Counted from the stretch's first letter, positions 7,899-16,837 are shown. The stretch: DNA of 64,000 bases from Schlesneria paludicola DSM 18645 (GCF_000255655.1 NZ_JH636434.1:1406581-1470580); one strand, 5' to 3'. Notes: generated by a model not told the origin, from the letters alone. Translations and numbers: made by a program.

Positions 7899-9896
7899 TC
7901 ACTTCTTAGGTTGACTGCCCTTCGCCTGTGGGTTTTGCGCAACATTCGCTGCCTTCAATAGCTCAGGCAACTCTTGCTTGACGTCGGTCATTGTCGCATT
8001 GCGACTTTCCACTTTACCGTCTGCGTTCACCAGAAACATCGTGGGGAACAAGATAATCCCATAAGACGTCGCCATCGGACTGTTCAGCCCACCGGCCTGG
8101 TTTGCAGGAACGGGCTGGAAAATCTGCGGCCATGTCATGCGATGCTTGTCGACATACGACTGTGCTGACGCTTTGTCGTGCTCCAGGGCGACCCCCACGA
8201 TCTCAAAACCCTTCGCTCTGTTCTCTTGATACAAAGCACGCAGTGCGGGAATGTCTTCCTCGCACATCTTGTATTCACTGTTCCAGAACACGACCAGCAC
8301 GACCTTGCCACGAAGCTTCTTCAGATCGAGACTGCCGCCCGCCAGCATCGGCCCTTCCAGGTCGAGCACCTTGCCATTCAGATCCAGTCGCTTGATGGCA
8401 CCTTGTGCGCGTGCCGCCAAGGTGGATTTCGGGCGTTCTTGAACGATTCGCTGGTACCAGACAACAGACTCTTTCGTCCGCCCCTGCATTTCTTCATTGT
8501 TTCCCAGCGTCATCATGGCATCGTCCGTGTCATCCGCAGTGGGATACTTCGTCACAAACTCCTGAAGGGCTTGGAGCCATTGCTTCTGAACCTCGCCCTG
8601 CTTTTCCTTCTTATCTTCTTTGCCGTCGAGCTCCTGCGCATTGACGTAGTATTCCGCCTGCAACAAGCGATAGTTGGTATATGGAATCAGCGGCGATTTG
8701 GGAGATTTCTTGGTGATGTCAGCTTCAATCGCCTTGAGCTCTTTCACGCCTTCGGGGTAGGTTCCCATCTGCGCCGCCAACGCGTAACCATCGACCATCT
8801 GCTTCGTCAGAATCGTCCGATCGTCGTCGCTATCCGCTAGTTCGATAGCGTCTTTCAACAAGACGGCACGCTTGGACATGAGCGTCTTGACCTGGGCAGC
8901 AGACTGGCTTGGCTGCAGCAACCGCTGTTCGATGTCCTGAAGTTCTTTCAAGATATTCGCGACCTTAGGCGATGGCCCAGGAAGTGAGGTCGCAGAGTTT
9001 CCGGACGCGATCAATGGTTCCATCAGGACGCCGCCGCTCGTGGTGATCACATCACCTTCAATCGGCAGCGGAACCTGCGTAATCTTCCAGACTTCGCCCA
9101 CGCGAATCATTTCACCGATTTGTACGGCCGCGAAAGGATCCTTCTTGCCGGGCGTCTCGATGATCGCCATTGCACTTTCATAAACATTCAAATCCGCGTT
9201 CGCCTTTTCATCGTCGAACGGAATGGTGCTGGGCATTTGCGCGTCGAATCGAGTCCACTTTGTCTGCGGACTGACCGTCTTCGATTTGTCGAGAATCGCC
9301 TTCGCCTTCTTGGCAGGATCGGCTGCCGATTCGAGCAATTTCGCAGCGAGCTGAGGGTTCAAACCCAGTGTTTTCACATCATCGGCATTGATCATCAGCG
9401 CCGGCCACGCGGCCTGATCGCCAGTCACCATCGCACGAATTGCTTCCTTGGAAGCTTCCGCCGCGGACAGGACCTTCCACTGATCGATACGGCCATCCTC
9501 ATTCTGATCAATGCCCCAGCGTGTACCCGCCAAATTCAACCAGCGGTACTGATCAACCTTCTGGTTGTTGTTCGAATCAATATCTCGATAGACCTCAATC
9601 CCGTGATTGTAAAACCGGTATTGATCAAGCGTGCCATCACCGTCGGTATCGAGGAACCGGCGCAGCACCTGACCGGAGGGTCCGGTCACAACCCAACCGA
9701 CGCTCTTCCCTTTTCGCTCGGCCTCCAGTTTACACTTGGCGATTTCGTCCTTCTTGGGAGTCTCGTACTCAACGTCCTTTTGAATCGGAGTACGAGCGAG
9801 CACTTGTGCGACCGTCGGCTCGGCATAGCTAACAGCCGGGGCGAAGATTGAGCAGCCAACCACCAAGCCACAATACCAACGAGATTGCGAAGTCAT
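7899..9896 (-). CDS. Exported thioredoxin-fold (AhpC/TSA-like) protein with EF-hand-like repeats
   Basis: The ATG at 9896 is chosen because a signal peptide follows directly (hydrophobic core, AVSYAEP); the frame is open further upstream. Residues about 80-140 contain three calcium-loop-like segments (DTDGDGTLDQ, DIDSNNNQKVDQ, DQNEDGRIDQ). A long helical, TPR-like middle follows, then a thioredoxin fold from about 510 on. In the active-site loop FWNSEYKMCEED the first cysteine of CxxC is tyrosine and only the second remains. The domain is therefore unlikely to be a normal disulfide reductase. It precedes the GTPase gene by 33 bases. About 665 residues; probably periplasmic. Confidence 0.8.
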   Translation of the reverse strand: MTSQSRWYCGLVVGCSIFAPAVSYAEPTVAQVLARTPIQKDVEYETPKKDEIAKCKLEAERKGKSVGWVVTGPSGQVLRRFLDTDGDGTLDQYRFYNHGIEVYRDIDSNNNQKVDQYRWLNLAGTRWGIDQNEDGRIDQWKVLSAAEASKEAIRAMVTGDQAAWPALMINADDVKTLGLNPQLAAKLLESAADPAKKAKAILDKSKTVSPQTKWTRFDAQMPSTIPFDDEKANADLNVYESAMAIIETPGKKDPFAAVQIGEMIRVGEVWKITQVPLPIEGDVITTSGGVLMEPLIASGNSATSLPGPSPKVANILKELQDIEQRLLQPSQSAAQVKTLMSKRAVLLKDAIELADSDDDRTILTKQMVDGYALAAQMGTYPEGVKELKAIEADITKKSPKSPLIPYTNYRLLQAEYYVNAQELDGKEDKKEKQGEVQKQWLQALQEFVTKYPTADDTDDAMMTLGNNEEMQGRTKESVVWYQRIVQERPKSTLAARAQGAIKRLDLNGKVLDLEGPMLAGGSLDLKKLRGKVVLVVFWNSEYKMCEEDIPALRALYQENRAKGFEIVGVALEHDKASAQSYVDKHRMTWPQIFQPVPANQAGGLNSPMATSYGIILFPTMFLVNADGKVESRNATMTDVKQELPELLKAANVAQNPQAKGSQPKK

Positions 9897-10073
9897 CCTC
9901 GCCACTCCCTTGAAACCAGACGAACTTTCTCCACCGCCAGCGAATCGGGCAGATGGCATCCATGCGAGCCGGCGAATTCTAGAGATTGCCCAATTTTGAG
10001 TCATCAGCAATCTTGGAACGTTCCGACAGTCCTCGAACTCAGCTCAAACCCCCAGCGATGCCTCTTCCCCCCT

Positions 10074-10099
10074 CGTTACCAAGCTCCCGCTTGGTAACG
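10074..10099 (+). repeat. 26-bp dispersed palindrome, copy 1
   Basis: Perfect stem CGTTACCAAGC / GCTTGGTAACG around a short TCCC loop. Flanks CCT on the left and CCTCTTGC on the right recur in copy 2. Confidence 0.85.
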
Positions 10100-10206
10100 C
10101 CTCTTGCACTTCTATTTTCCATCGAGCAGGAAAAGCGGCCCCGAACCGACGTACACATTTCTGATGTAGGAAACATTGCCAAGCGAGAGCGTTACAGCGT
10201 TGTCCT

Positions 10207-10232
10207 CGTTACCAAGCTCCCGCTTGGCAACG
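10207..10232 (+). repeat. 26-bp dispersed palindrome, copy 2
   Basis: CGTTACCAAGC pairs with GCTTGGCAACG with one wobble position. Same orientation as copy 1, and only 107 bases from it. Confidence 0.85.
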
Positions 10233-10294
10233 CCTCTTGCGACCTCAATTTTGGTCGAACGGAAAAACGCCCGCCCCCCCTGCGTCGTCAAAAA

Positions 10295-10723
10295 TTACTT
10301 GGCCGCTGGAGTTGGCTCGACAACGACAAGGACGTGGTTCACTTCGTCGTACTGATACTTCTTACCGCCAGGCAGAACCGGCAACTGGATCTGATTCGCC
10401 TTGATGATCTGCTCCATGAACTCGTCATAGTCCTTGGGGTAGCGATCATTGGTCGCATGAAACAGATCGACCGCGTGCTTCACCTGTCCTTTCATGAGCT
10501 GCTCGACCATCGGGCCATACGCCTGCAAGCCACTCAGGCCCGGCGTGTCGACTCTCACTTTGGAATCGCTGATTTTGTTGTCGGCGTTCGGATCGAACTT
10601 GCCGACATCCTGCGTCTTCTTCCCGACGATGAACCCTTCGGATTTTTTCGTCTGATCTTCCAAGCTTTTCATGCAACCACTGAGCGTCAGGACGAACAAG
10701 AGACAGAAGAGCGATCGTGGCAT
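10295..10723 (-). CDS. Small hypothetical lipoprotein
   Basis: About 142 residues. The ATG at 10723 begins a classic lipoprotein signal (hydrophobic core then LTLSGC lipobox at residue 17), so I prefer it to the longer frame. The rest is hydrophilic: a charged region (KKSEGFIVGKKTQDVGKFDP), then a helical segment containing GYGPMVEQ-like and NDRYPKDYDEFM stretches. That second segment resembles the type-II-pseudopilin-like and 'competence' lipoproteins of planctomycetes only in outline. No enzyme motif. Upstream gene of the minus-strand run toward 6600, separated by the repeat-bearing gap. Confidence 0.7.
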   Translation of the reverse strand: MPRSLFCLLFVLTLSGCMKSLEDQTKKSEGFIVGKKTQDVGKFDPNADNKISDSKVRVDTPGLSGLQAYGPMVEQLMKGQVKHAVDLFHATNDRYPKDYDEFMEQIIKANQIQLPVLPGGKKYQYDEVNHVLVVVEPTPAAK

Positions 10724-10807
10724 CGTCGTGATCCTTGAACCAATGACATTGACAGTCAAAACAGTGTTTCGCATCCGCAGAAAATCATACCACGTCGCGG
10801 CCTCGAA

Positions 10808-11623
10808 TCATTGTTGATCGGACTGCGACGCATCAACGGCCACCATCCGTTCCCAATGCCGCTTGCCGATCTCTTTCACGCAACCATCGTCCCAGATCTC
10901 AAGCGGGCTGTAACCGGGGTGCTCTGACTCTTTGTATGGGTCGTTATGACGCGTGTTGTAGCAGCAGATGAAGGCCCACCGCGGATTCTCGCTGGTGTTC
11001 TGATCCGATCTGTGCAGCGTATTGGCGTGAAAGAAAATTGCGGATCCTGGTTCCAACTCACAATATTCGAGCGGCAATCGTTCAAGCGCAGCCGCAACGC
11101 GTTCTGGATCGGCACCCGTTTGCTCACCGACCTTGCCGTGATCGAGCCGTCCCAGCAGATGCGAGTGTTTAACGACCTGCAGGCACCCGTTCTCTTTCGT
11201 GGCGCCGTCGATCGCAATCAGGCAGCTTGCCATGTCAGGAAACAGACAGCCGTTTCGATACCAGTACCCATAGTCCTGATGCCAAGCCCAAGCTCCGCCG
11301 ACGCGAGCCTCTTTCAAGATCAGCTTATGGTGGTAGTGGTACACTTCGTCGTCGAGCAATTGCTCGATGGTTGCAGCGATTCGCTGGCAGCGGACGAGTG
11401 CACCATAGATCGTGTCGTCGGGCAGTTCGTTGCGAACCACCAACTTGACGGCGCCGCCTTCGCCGTCCGCTCGCTGCAAAGTATCGCGATCGAGGCCCTG
11501 ATCCGCTTTGGCGATCTGCCGCAGCAACTCGATCTCTTCCGAGTCGAGCAGGTCCTTCACGATCAGGTACCCCTCATCATGGAATTGATCGATCATCGAC
11601 TCGGTCAGCGCGAATTCAGGCAT
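10808..11623 (-). CDS. Phytanoyl-CoA dioxygenase (PhyH) family protein
   Basis: A 271-residue Fe(II)/2-oxoglutarate-dependent oxygenase of the PhyH family. The iron-binding HxD is in AWHQDYGYWY near residue 117, the distal histidine in HANTLHRSDQN near 200, and the nearby arginine is suited to bind 2-oxoglutarate. The typical opening LTESMIDQFHDEGYLIVKDL is present. Planctomycete genomes carry many such genes, with substrates mostly unknown. GGGAG lies upstream of the ATG. Monocistronic. Confidence 0.85.
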   Translation of the reverse strand: MPEFALTESMIDQFHDEGYLIVKDLLDSEEIELLRQIAKADQGLDRDTLQRADGEGGAVKLVVRNELPDDTIYGALVRCQRIAATIEQLLDDEVYHYHHKLILKEARVGGAWAWHQDYGYWYRNGCLFPDMASCLIAIDGATKENGCLQVVKHSHLLGRLDHGKVGEQTGADPERVAAALERLPLEYCELEPGSAIFFHANTLHRSDQNTSENPRWAFICCYNTRHNDPYKESEHPGYSPLEIWDDGCVKEIGKRHWERMVAVDASQSDQQ

Positions 11624-11747
11624 TTCGAAAAGACTCCCTCACTCCATCCATGTGGCCTCAAAGCCCAGCATAGATGACGGAAGCCTCGGCATTCAACAGG
11701 CCCAGGCGAAGTCGCTTCCGGCAAGATCAATCACAACCGGAAAAGAA

Positions 11748-11776
11748 AGAGCCCGACAACCGAATTGCCGGGCTCT
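11748..11776. terminator. Bidirectional hairpin terminator after rpsR
   Basis: AGAGCCCG (11748-11755) pairs with CGGGCTCT (11769-11776), with extra CAA/TTG pairing inside. Minus-strand transcripts from rpsR then run into TTTCTTTTCC; plus-strand transcripts would meet GATTCTTTT. Confidence 0.85.
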
Positions 11777-11821
11777 GATTCTTTTATGATCGAGATTGTC
11801 AGACGACAACCGTCGCCTGGA

Positions 11822-12106
11822 TCACTCTTCGGCGACGTAAGGCAGCAGCCCGACGTAGCGAGCGCGAAGAATCGCTTCGCGGACAGCACGCTGGAACTTG
11901 GCACAGTTGCCCGTCTTACGGCGAGCAAGCATGTTACCTTCGCGATCGATCATCGTCCGAAGGGTCTTCAAGTCTTTGTAGTCGACGAAAACCGGACGAG
12001 GTGACTTGTCGCAGCCATGTGGGCAGAATCGGCAGCGCAGCTTCTTCTTCAGGCGTTGACGCTTCTTGCGAAGCTTCTTGATTTCAGTCTTGGTATAAGC
12101 GTTCAT
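11822..12106 (-). CDS. rpsR: 30S ribosomal protein bS18
   Basis: About 94 residues. The C-terminal RNA-binding core ([24 protein letters not shown]) identifies bS18. The N-terminal part has RCRFCPHGC, a cysteine set typical of zinc-binding forms of this protein. The ATG at 12106 is preceded by GAGGTG at good spacing. In many bacteria rpsR sits with rpsF, ssb or rplI; here it stands alone with its own terminator. Confidence 0.95.
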   Translation of the reverse strand: MNAYTKTEIKKLRKKRQRLKKKLRCRFCPHGCDKSPRPVFVDYKDLKTLRTMIDREGNMLARRKTGNCAKFQRAVREAILRARYVGLLPYVAEE

Positions 12107-12112
12107 CGTCAA

Positions 12113-12370
12113 AGCACCTCAGGTTGGTGATTTCGGCAGCTAACCGAAACCCGTTTCGTGAAGAAACGCGGGAGGAATCAATTCACCGTTGTGAGCCAGC
12201 GGCCCCGCCATCGATCTCATCGACGGCTCAGCGTCAGCGCTGAAACGGGTGGGAAAGTATCGTTGTCTGGGCTCGAGATTGCAAGCCTGCCCCACGTCCT
12301 AGGTCGGAATTTCCTCATAATACGGAAGTTCAAGGCGGACAATGACCTGTGTTTGAGCCGCTTGCCGCGA
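12113..12370. promoter_or_regulatory. rpsR leader and promoter region
   Basis: 258 bases between the OleB-like gene and rpsR, both on the minus strand. GTTTC/GAAAC with flanking CCC/GGG near 12150-12172 can form a small hairpin in the leader. No protein-coding frame is convincing. Confidence 0.3.
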
Positions 12371-13249
12371 TCAGAGCGGATGCGAATCCAGAAAGTCCCC
12401 AATCAGAGGCACGACTTCTTCAGCGGCATCTTCAAGGATGTAATGTCCGCAATCGGGATATTCGTGCACCTCGGCCTCAGGAAACCGAAGCTTCCACTCC
12501 TGCAGAAAATGGGCATCGAAGACGAAGTCGCGATCGCCCCAGCAAATCAACATCGGCGCTCCCTTGAGCAGCCAGAGCCGACTCGCTGTTTCCGTGACCA
12601 GGTCAAATCCGCGATCTCCAGATCGAAGCGGAATATCCTGGACGAACCGATGAACCGCGATGCGATGAGCCCAACTGTCGTATGGCGCACAATAGGCGTC
12701 ACCGACTTCTGACGACATCGGTCGCCGGGTGACGCATGATCGAACGGCCCCACGACTGAATGCATTGAATCCTCGGACGAGCATCGCCCCCAGCGGACCG
12801 CGTGCAAGCTTCAGTTGCCACGGGACAGGCTTTGTTGCGGGAAGGTGAAACGCGCCCGTGTTCAAAATCACAAGGCGGCGAATGCGTTCGGGATACTTCG
12901 TGGCGTACGCCATCCCGATCATGCCACCCCAATCATGCACCACGAGCGTCAAGTTCGTCGTCGCCTGACAATGATCGAGCCAAACCTCCAGGTCCGAGAC
13001 CCGCCGCGCCAGCGAATACTCATAGCGGTCATCCCCTGGCTTATCCGACAGTCCGCAGCCAATGTGATCCGGCACCAGGCAGCGATACCGATCGCGCAGG
13101 GCGTGAACCAGATTGCGGTAGTAGTAGGACCAATTGGGATTGCCATGCAGCATCACAACCGGATCGCCGCGGCCTTCGTCGAGATAGTGCATCCCGACTC
13201 GATTGATCTCAACGAAGTTCGACGCAAAATCGTAACCAGGAAATGCCAC
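12371..13249 (-). CDS. Alpha/beta hydrolase, OleB/haloalkane-dehalogenase-like
   Basis: A 292-residue alpha/beta hydrolase with apparent GTG start. Oxyanion motif HGNPNWSYYYR near residue 35, nucleophile elbow VVHDWGG near 104 (aspartate nucleophile), acid in GDRDF, and catalytic histidine in DCGHYILED. The stretches VPDHIGCGLSDKP and LVRGFNAFSRGA match what I recall of OleB, the beta-lactone decarboxylase of long-chain olefin synthesis, more closely than true haloalkane dehalogenases. OleA, OleC and OleD are not adjacent, so the function is inferred from family resemblance only. Confidence 0.7.
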   Translation of the reverse strand: MAFPGYDFASNFVEINRVGMHYLDEGRGDPVVMLHGNPNWSYYYRNLVHALRDRYRCLVPDHIGCGLSDKPGDDRYEYSLARRVSDLEVWLDHCQATTNLTLVVHDWGGMIGMAYATKYPERIRRLVILNTGAFHLPATKPVPWQLKLARGPLGAMLVRGFNAFSRGAVRSCVTRRPMSSEVGDAYCAPYDSWAHRIAVHRFVQDIPLRSGDRGFDLVTETASRLWLLKGAPMLICWGDRDFVFDAHFLQEWKLRFPEAEVHEYPDCGHYILEDAAEEVVPLIGDFLDSHPL

Positions 13250-13631
13250 GGTGCCGCCATCATACTGAAGAGAGATTTCGCAGCAGCCGTGCCGCGTGAA
13301 CGAAAATCACATCATCGCGGCCACGATGAAATTCTTCCAGTCTGACGGCGGTGTTCGAACCCAGTTGCCGACCGACTTTGTTGACGACGCCATGATGGAG
13401 TGTAAACCACCAATTTCGCCTCTCGGGTGCGACTTGACCTCCCGGCAGCTTGAGTAAAAGCAAGTAATGTCCGGGCAAATCCGTATGAACGGCACCACGC
13501 GTTCAATCGCCTCAAGTCGATCTCTGTGACGGACGATAGAAACATCGAGCGATCCCCGCTGGGGTTCGTCCCAGTTCGTTTGTACCGTGCAATCTTCGGT
13601 AAAAACTGCCGCTGTGGCTCGGAGCCTTCAC
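13250..13631. other. Divergent intergenic region
   Basis: Between the start of the minus-strand hydrolase and a plus-strand membrane protein. A 72-codon minus-strand open frame (13260-13478) lies here without recognisable motifs; I do not call it a gene. No repeat or hairpin stands out. Confidence 0.3.
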
Positions 13632-14150
13632 ATGACCGCGAACGGAATTCCGAACAACGACGAAGACGCAACGGTGATGATGGAAGCCGCGGACACAAAG
13701 TCGCGCGGACAAACGGCCGAACCGTCCCGACGCCGAAAGCGAAATCGAAAACCGATCGGGACCATCTGGGGTATTGGCTTTCTGCTCGCGATGATCGCAA
13801 TCGGTGGCGTGGCCTGGAAAGTCCTACCGCACTCATCGAACGCTGACGACGGGGATGAAATCGCGGATATCGACGGATTCGACGCCGACACACCGTCGCT
13901 GGGCACACCTGTCCCCGACGACATGGTCGCGTCAAATACACAGAACAGCGCAACGATTGAACTGCCGCCGCTCACCGGCGAGATCGCAATTCCCTCTCGA
14001 AATGCCACCGCAAGCTCTGTCGCTATCGGAACGCGCACCACGGCAAACGCCTGGCTGACGGGCACAATCGAAGATGCCGATTCCACAGACGGCATCCGCG
14101 TGCCAGAACGACTGTCGGGAGGCCGCAGCGACAATTCCTCGTTTCGATGA
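13632..14150 (+). CDS. Hypothetical single-pass membrane protein
   Basis: 172 residues from the ATG at 13632, which follows GGAG by seven bases; the frame is open 15 codons further up. A basic cytoplasmic stretch (SRRRKRNRKP, about 31-40) is followed by one hydrophobic helix (about 43-62). The tail is long, acidic and threonine/serine-rich, and probably unstructured outside the membrane. No domain recognised. It precedes an ExeA-like ATPase by 135 bases on the same strand. A joint role, for example in a secretion or pilus assembly, is possible but not shown. Confidence 0.6.
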   Translation: MTANGIPNNDEDATVMMEAADTKSRGQTAEPSRRRKRNRKPIGTIWGIGFLLAMIAIGGVAWKVLPHSSNADDGDEIADIDGFDADTPSLGTPVPDDMVASNTQNSATIELPPLTGEIAIPSRNATASSVAIGTRTTANAWLTGTIEDADSTDGIRVPERLSGGRSDNSSFR

Positions 14151-14285
14151 AATGGCAGGTCAGGCTCCTGACAGAATCAAAAACGCCAGGGCGTCGCGAA
14201 GGCAAAGGTGCCTGTCCGCATGATTTTCACAGACAGCGAGCGTGCGGCAGGTTGCCTCACTTGATCATTCGAAAGAAAGCACGAA

Positions 14286-15110
14286 ATGTACGAACGGTAT
14301 TGGAAGCTCGAACGAGCCCCCTTTGATCAAGATCGCCGCACAGAAACGTTCTATTCCAGCCGGTTTCATGGTGAGGCCCTGATCAAGCTCAAATACCTGA
14401 TTGAACACGGCAAAGGCTCGGCGTCACTCGTCGGCGCCAGCGGGACAGGAAAAACCCATGTCCTCGAACTGGTCCGCCAGTCGGTCACCCGCGGGCCGGT
14501 CGTCCACCTGCTGTACCCGCAACTGACGCCGCATGAACTCGTCTCGTACATCACGCACGAACTCGACGCCAATCCTCCAAAATCCGCAGGTGCGGTTCCG
14601 GGGATGGATCTTTTGCTGCAAACACTTGAAGGCCGGCTCACCGAACTGACTCAAGCTGGCCAATCCCCCGTCATCATGATTGACGATGCACACCTCATTG
14701 ATGACCGGCGTGTTTTCCAAACACTGCATCAACTCATGAATTTCCAGCGACCGGGTCGAACCAACTTCTCTTTGATTCTGGCCGGGCAGCCAGAACTCGC
14801 TGGAACTTTGCAGCGACATGAACAGATGTCGGATCGCATTGCATTTCAGTGCCTGCTGCAATCGCTCACCGCGGCAGAAACCGCGGCCTATGTTCGCCAC
14901 CGGCTACTGACCGCAGGACGTACTGAATCGTTGTTCGACGATTCGGCCCTGCGCGCCATCTTCGAACTTTCAGGTGGCATTCCACGCCGCATCAACCGGC
15001 TCTGCGATTTTGCGTTGCTGATCGGCTACGCGAATCAGCTTGCGTTCGTTTCCTCAGATCAAATCGAGGGCGTGCACGCCGAAATCACACGGTCGCCCAT
15101 CGCCGCCTGA
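14286..15110 (+). CDS. ExeA/GspA-like AAA ATPase
   Basis: A 274-residue AAA+ protein with the ExeA opening MYERYWKLERAPFDQ. Walker A is GASGTGKTH (about residue 56) and Walker B VIMIDDAHLID (about 130). A sensor-like LAGQPEL follows, and the end (GGIPRRINRLCDFALLIGY) is characteristic of the ExeA/TniB-like group. ExeA helps place the type II secretin in the peptidoglycan; planctomycetes have several such ATPases. It lacks the C-terminal peptidoglycan-binding extension of full-length ExeA. The giant secretin in this window is 25 kb away. Confidence 0.82.
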   Translation: MYERYWKLERAPFDQDRRTETFYSSRFHGEALIKLKYLIEHGKGSASLVGASGTGKTHVLELVRQSVTRGPVVHLLYPQLTPHELVSYITHELDANPPKSAGAVPGMDLLLQTLEGRLTELTQAGQSPVIMIDDAHLIDDRRVFQTLHQLMNFQRPGRTNFSLILAGQPELAGTLQRHEQMSDRIAFQCLLQSLTAAETAAYVRHRLLTAGRTESLFDDSALRAIFELSGGIPRRINRLCDFALLIGYANQLAFVSSDQIEGVHAEITRSPIAA

Positions 15111-15243
15111 CGCCCTGCTCGACGTTTCGTGCGATGATTCTTGTTAGAATTTTCGGAACGCGGCATTTGTGGCGAACCTTGGTCGTCTGCCTGTGTCGAC
15201 GTGCGACGGTGCGCTGTTCGACGACAGAGGATTGAGGCAGACC

Positions 15244-15687
15244 ATGTTTCCCGCTGACACAGAGGTGATGCAAGTCACTCGACGAGTTCGCATTCCCTGC
15301 AGCGAATTCTCGTGGTCCGTCGCGCGCAGTTCCGGCCCCGGCGGCCAGAACGTCAACAAGGTTAACTCGAAGGCCATCTTGCGGTGGAGCGTCGTACAGT
15401 CGAAAGAGCTGCCTGCAGATGTGCGTGAGCGATTCGTCACCGCCTTTCGGTCACGTATGACCAACGACGGCGACATTGTGATCAGCAGCGAACGCTATCG
15501 CGATCAGTTGAAAAACGTCGGCGACTGTCTCGAAAAATTGCGGGCAATGATTGAGTCAATCGCCATCCCGCCCAAACCGCGCCGTGCAGTTAAGCCGACC
15601 AAGGCCTCGAAGGTTCGACGGATCACGGCCAAGCGCGAACGCGGGGAAACCAAGCAGAGACGCAAGCCTCCTCGCGCGGATGACTGA
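15244..15687 (+). CDS. arfB: Peptidyl-tRNA hydrolase ArfB (ribosome rescue)
   Basis: About 147 residues from ATG 15244; a second ATG at 15268 is also plausible. The catalytic GGQ loop is in SSGPGGQNVNKVNSK near residue 33. The C-terminal tail is strongly basic (KPTKASKVRRITAKRERG), the part that enters the mRNA channel of stalled ribosomes. The length matches ArfB/YaeJ rather than release factors 1 and 2. It hydrolyses peptidyl-tRNA on ribosomes stalled without a stop codon. No partner gene nearby. Confidence 0.9.
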   Translation: MFPADTEVMQVTRRVRIPCSEFSWSVARSSGPGGQNVNKVNSKAILRWSVVQSKELPADVRERFVTAFRSRMTNDGDIVISSERYRDQLKNVGDCLEKLRAMIESIAIPPKPRRAVKPTKASKVRRITAKRERGETKQRRKPPRADD

Positions 15688-15813
15688 CCCTTTCCACATC
15701 GACTCGGTCCGCACCGCGTGTGCGACCATCAGAAACGTTGATTGACGTTGATTGGATCGTCGTCAAGCAGTCCCTGTTTTGCTTGACGACCAATCCACAC
15801 GTTCACCCAGTCG

Positions 15814-16152
15814 TCATGACGTCACATCTTGTCGACGTCGCTGCAAGCAGCTTCGTCCGCCGAGCTCGTAATCGCGGCAGACCTGTGGCCGAAAGGAATA
15901 GTGCTGGCACGAACGTGATTGAGGATCAAACCACAGACAGGCGGCCTGCGGCTCTTGACCTCGTACGAGTCCCGCAAAGTGGTCGTTGATTTCGTCAATC
16001 AGGGCCTGAGGAAGATCCACAGGTCGAAACGGATGTGGCTCCGGAAGATCGTGTCGCGAAGCGTAAAGCAGAACCGGTGATCCGATCCCCTCGCAACACA
16101 ATCCACAACCTTCACAACTGTCTGGGGGCAATAGAGGTAGCGTAAGGATCAT
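15814..16152 (-). CDS. YkgJ-like cysteine-cluster protein
   Basis: 112 residues from ATG 16152, chosen because the conserved part starts about ten residues on; the frame extends to 16251. The cluster CEGCGLCCEGIG and the later CQHYSFRPQVCRDYELGG pattern are characteristic of the YkgJ (Fe/Zn-chelating) family. Metal ligation is inferred from the cysteines; the biological role of the family is poorly known. It converges with arfB. Confidence 0.75.
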   Translation of the reverse strand: MILTLPLLPPDSCEGCGLCCEGIGSPVLLYASRHDLPEPHPFRPVDLPQALIDEINDHFAGLVRGQEPQAACLWFDPQSRSCQHYSFRPQVCRDYELGGRSCLQRRRQDVTS

Positions 16153-16416
16153 GGTCACCCACTTGTCAAGCACGCCAGAGCGAGATGACGCCGCCCCAAT
16201 CGCTCGCGCCATCCAAACACGCTTCAGCCTTTCCACCATCAGTGGATTCACCTATGTTGCAGGGAGTGCGACCGAGTTGGATTCGTTGGCCACGCGGCGA
16301 CATCAAGTCATCGAGATGTCAGCATAACCGTGCAGAAGTCGCTTGACCAACGGATGAGCTGATTGAATAATCCGCCCCACGGACGGAACCGTGACGATTG
16401 GCAAGGAGGCCGTTGT

Positions 16417-16686
16417 ATGCCACAGGCAGAGCTGCAGGAAATCGGATATCGCTGGACGAAACCCACTTGGGAGCGGGCCGGAGATCGGACTTGGGTACTG
16501 ATCGTCCCAAGTCAATTTGCGGGGACAGACGAAGGCGGAGGAACGACAGATCCTCGCTTCGACCAATCCCAACGAATGTACGAGGTCTTCGAGTTCGACG
16601 GCACGTGGTTCGATCAGTTACACGAATTGCAGATCGAGCGAATTCTTGTCAGCCCTCAGTGGCGGCGAGCGCTCCGAACGCCTTGA
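16417..16686 (+). CDS. Small hypothetical protein
   Basis: 89 residues. The ATG at 16417 is preceded by a near-ideal AAGGAGG seven bases upstream and the gene ends nine bases before a strong terminator, so this is a real gene. The protein is acidic and tryptophan-rich (YRWTKPTWERAGDRTWVLIV), ending with WRRAL. No known family recognised. Monocistronic. Confidence 0.7.
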   Translation: MPQAELQEIGYRWTKPTWERAGDRTWVLIVPSQFAGTDEGGGTTDPRFDQSQRMYEVFEFDGTWFDQLHELQIERILVSPQWRRALRTP

Positions 16687-16694
16687 ATCCATAA

Positions 16695-16735
16695 AAAGCA
16701 GACAGCCCGGTCGACATGTCCGGGCTGTCTGCTTT
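16695..16735 (+). terminator. Strong hairpin terminator
   Basis: Perfect 16-bp stem: AAAGCAGACAGCCCGG (16695-16710) pairs with CCGGGCTGTCTGCTTT (16720-16735) around a nine-base loop. The A-run before and T-run after make it work in either direction. Confidence 0.9.
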
Positions 16736-16837
16736 CACCACTGGTCCGATTGTACTACGGTACGCGTCGACAAGTGAGGTGCGATTGCGCATTCACCTGG
16801 CCACACGACTTTCACCGTTCCGTCCGGACCAATCTCA

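Larger units (their letters stand above)
9897..10294. other. Intergenic region carrying two palindromic repeats
   Basis: Nearly 400 bases without a supportable gene. It holds two copies of the 26-bp CGTTACCAAGCT...family palindrome, both followed by CGCCTCTTGC. They lie between the lipoprotein gene and the thioredoxin-fold gene, which share a strand. The repeats could separate or modulate transcription of the two. Confidence 0.5.

Noticed and set aside
13260-13478. A 72-codon frame upstream of the OleB-like gene
   Set aside because: No clear ribosome site or motif; overlapping alternatives in other frames are equally plausible.
14151-14285. Small hairpins (GTCAGG/CCTGAC) between the membrane-protein and ExeA-like genes
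   Set aside because: Six-base arms without a T-run are within chance for this base composition.
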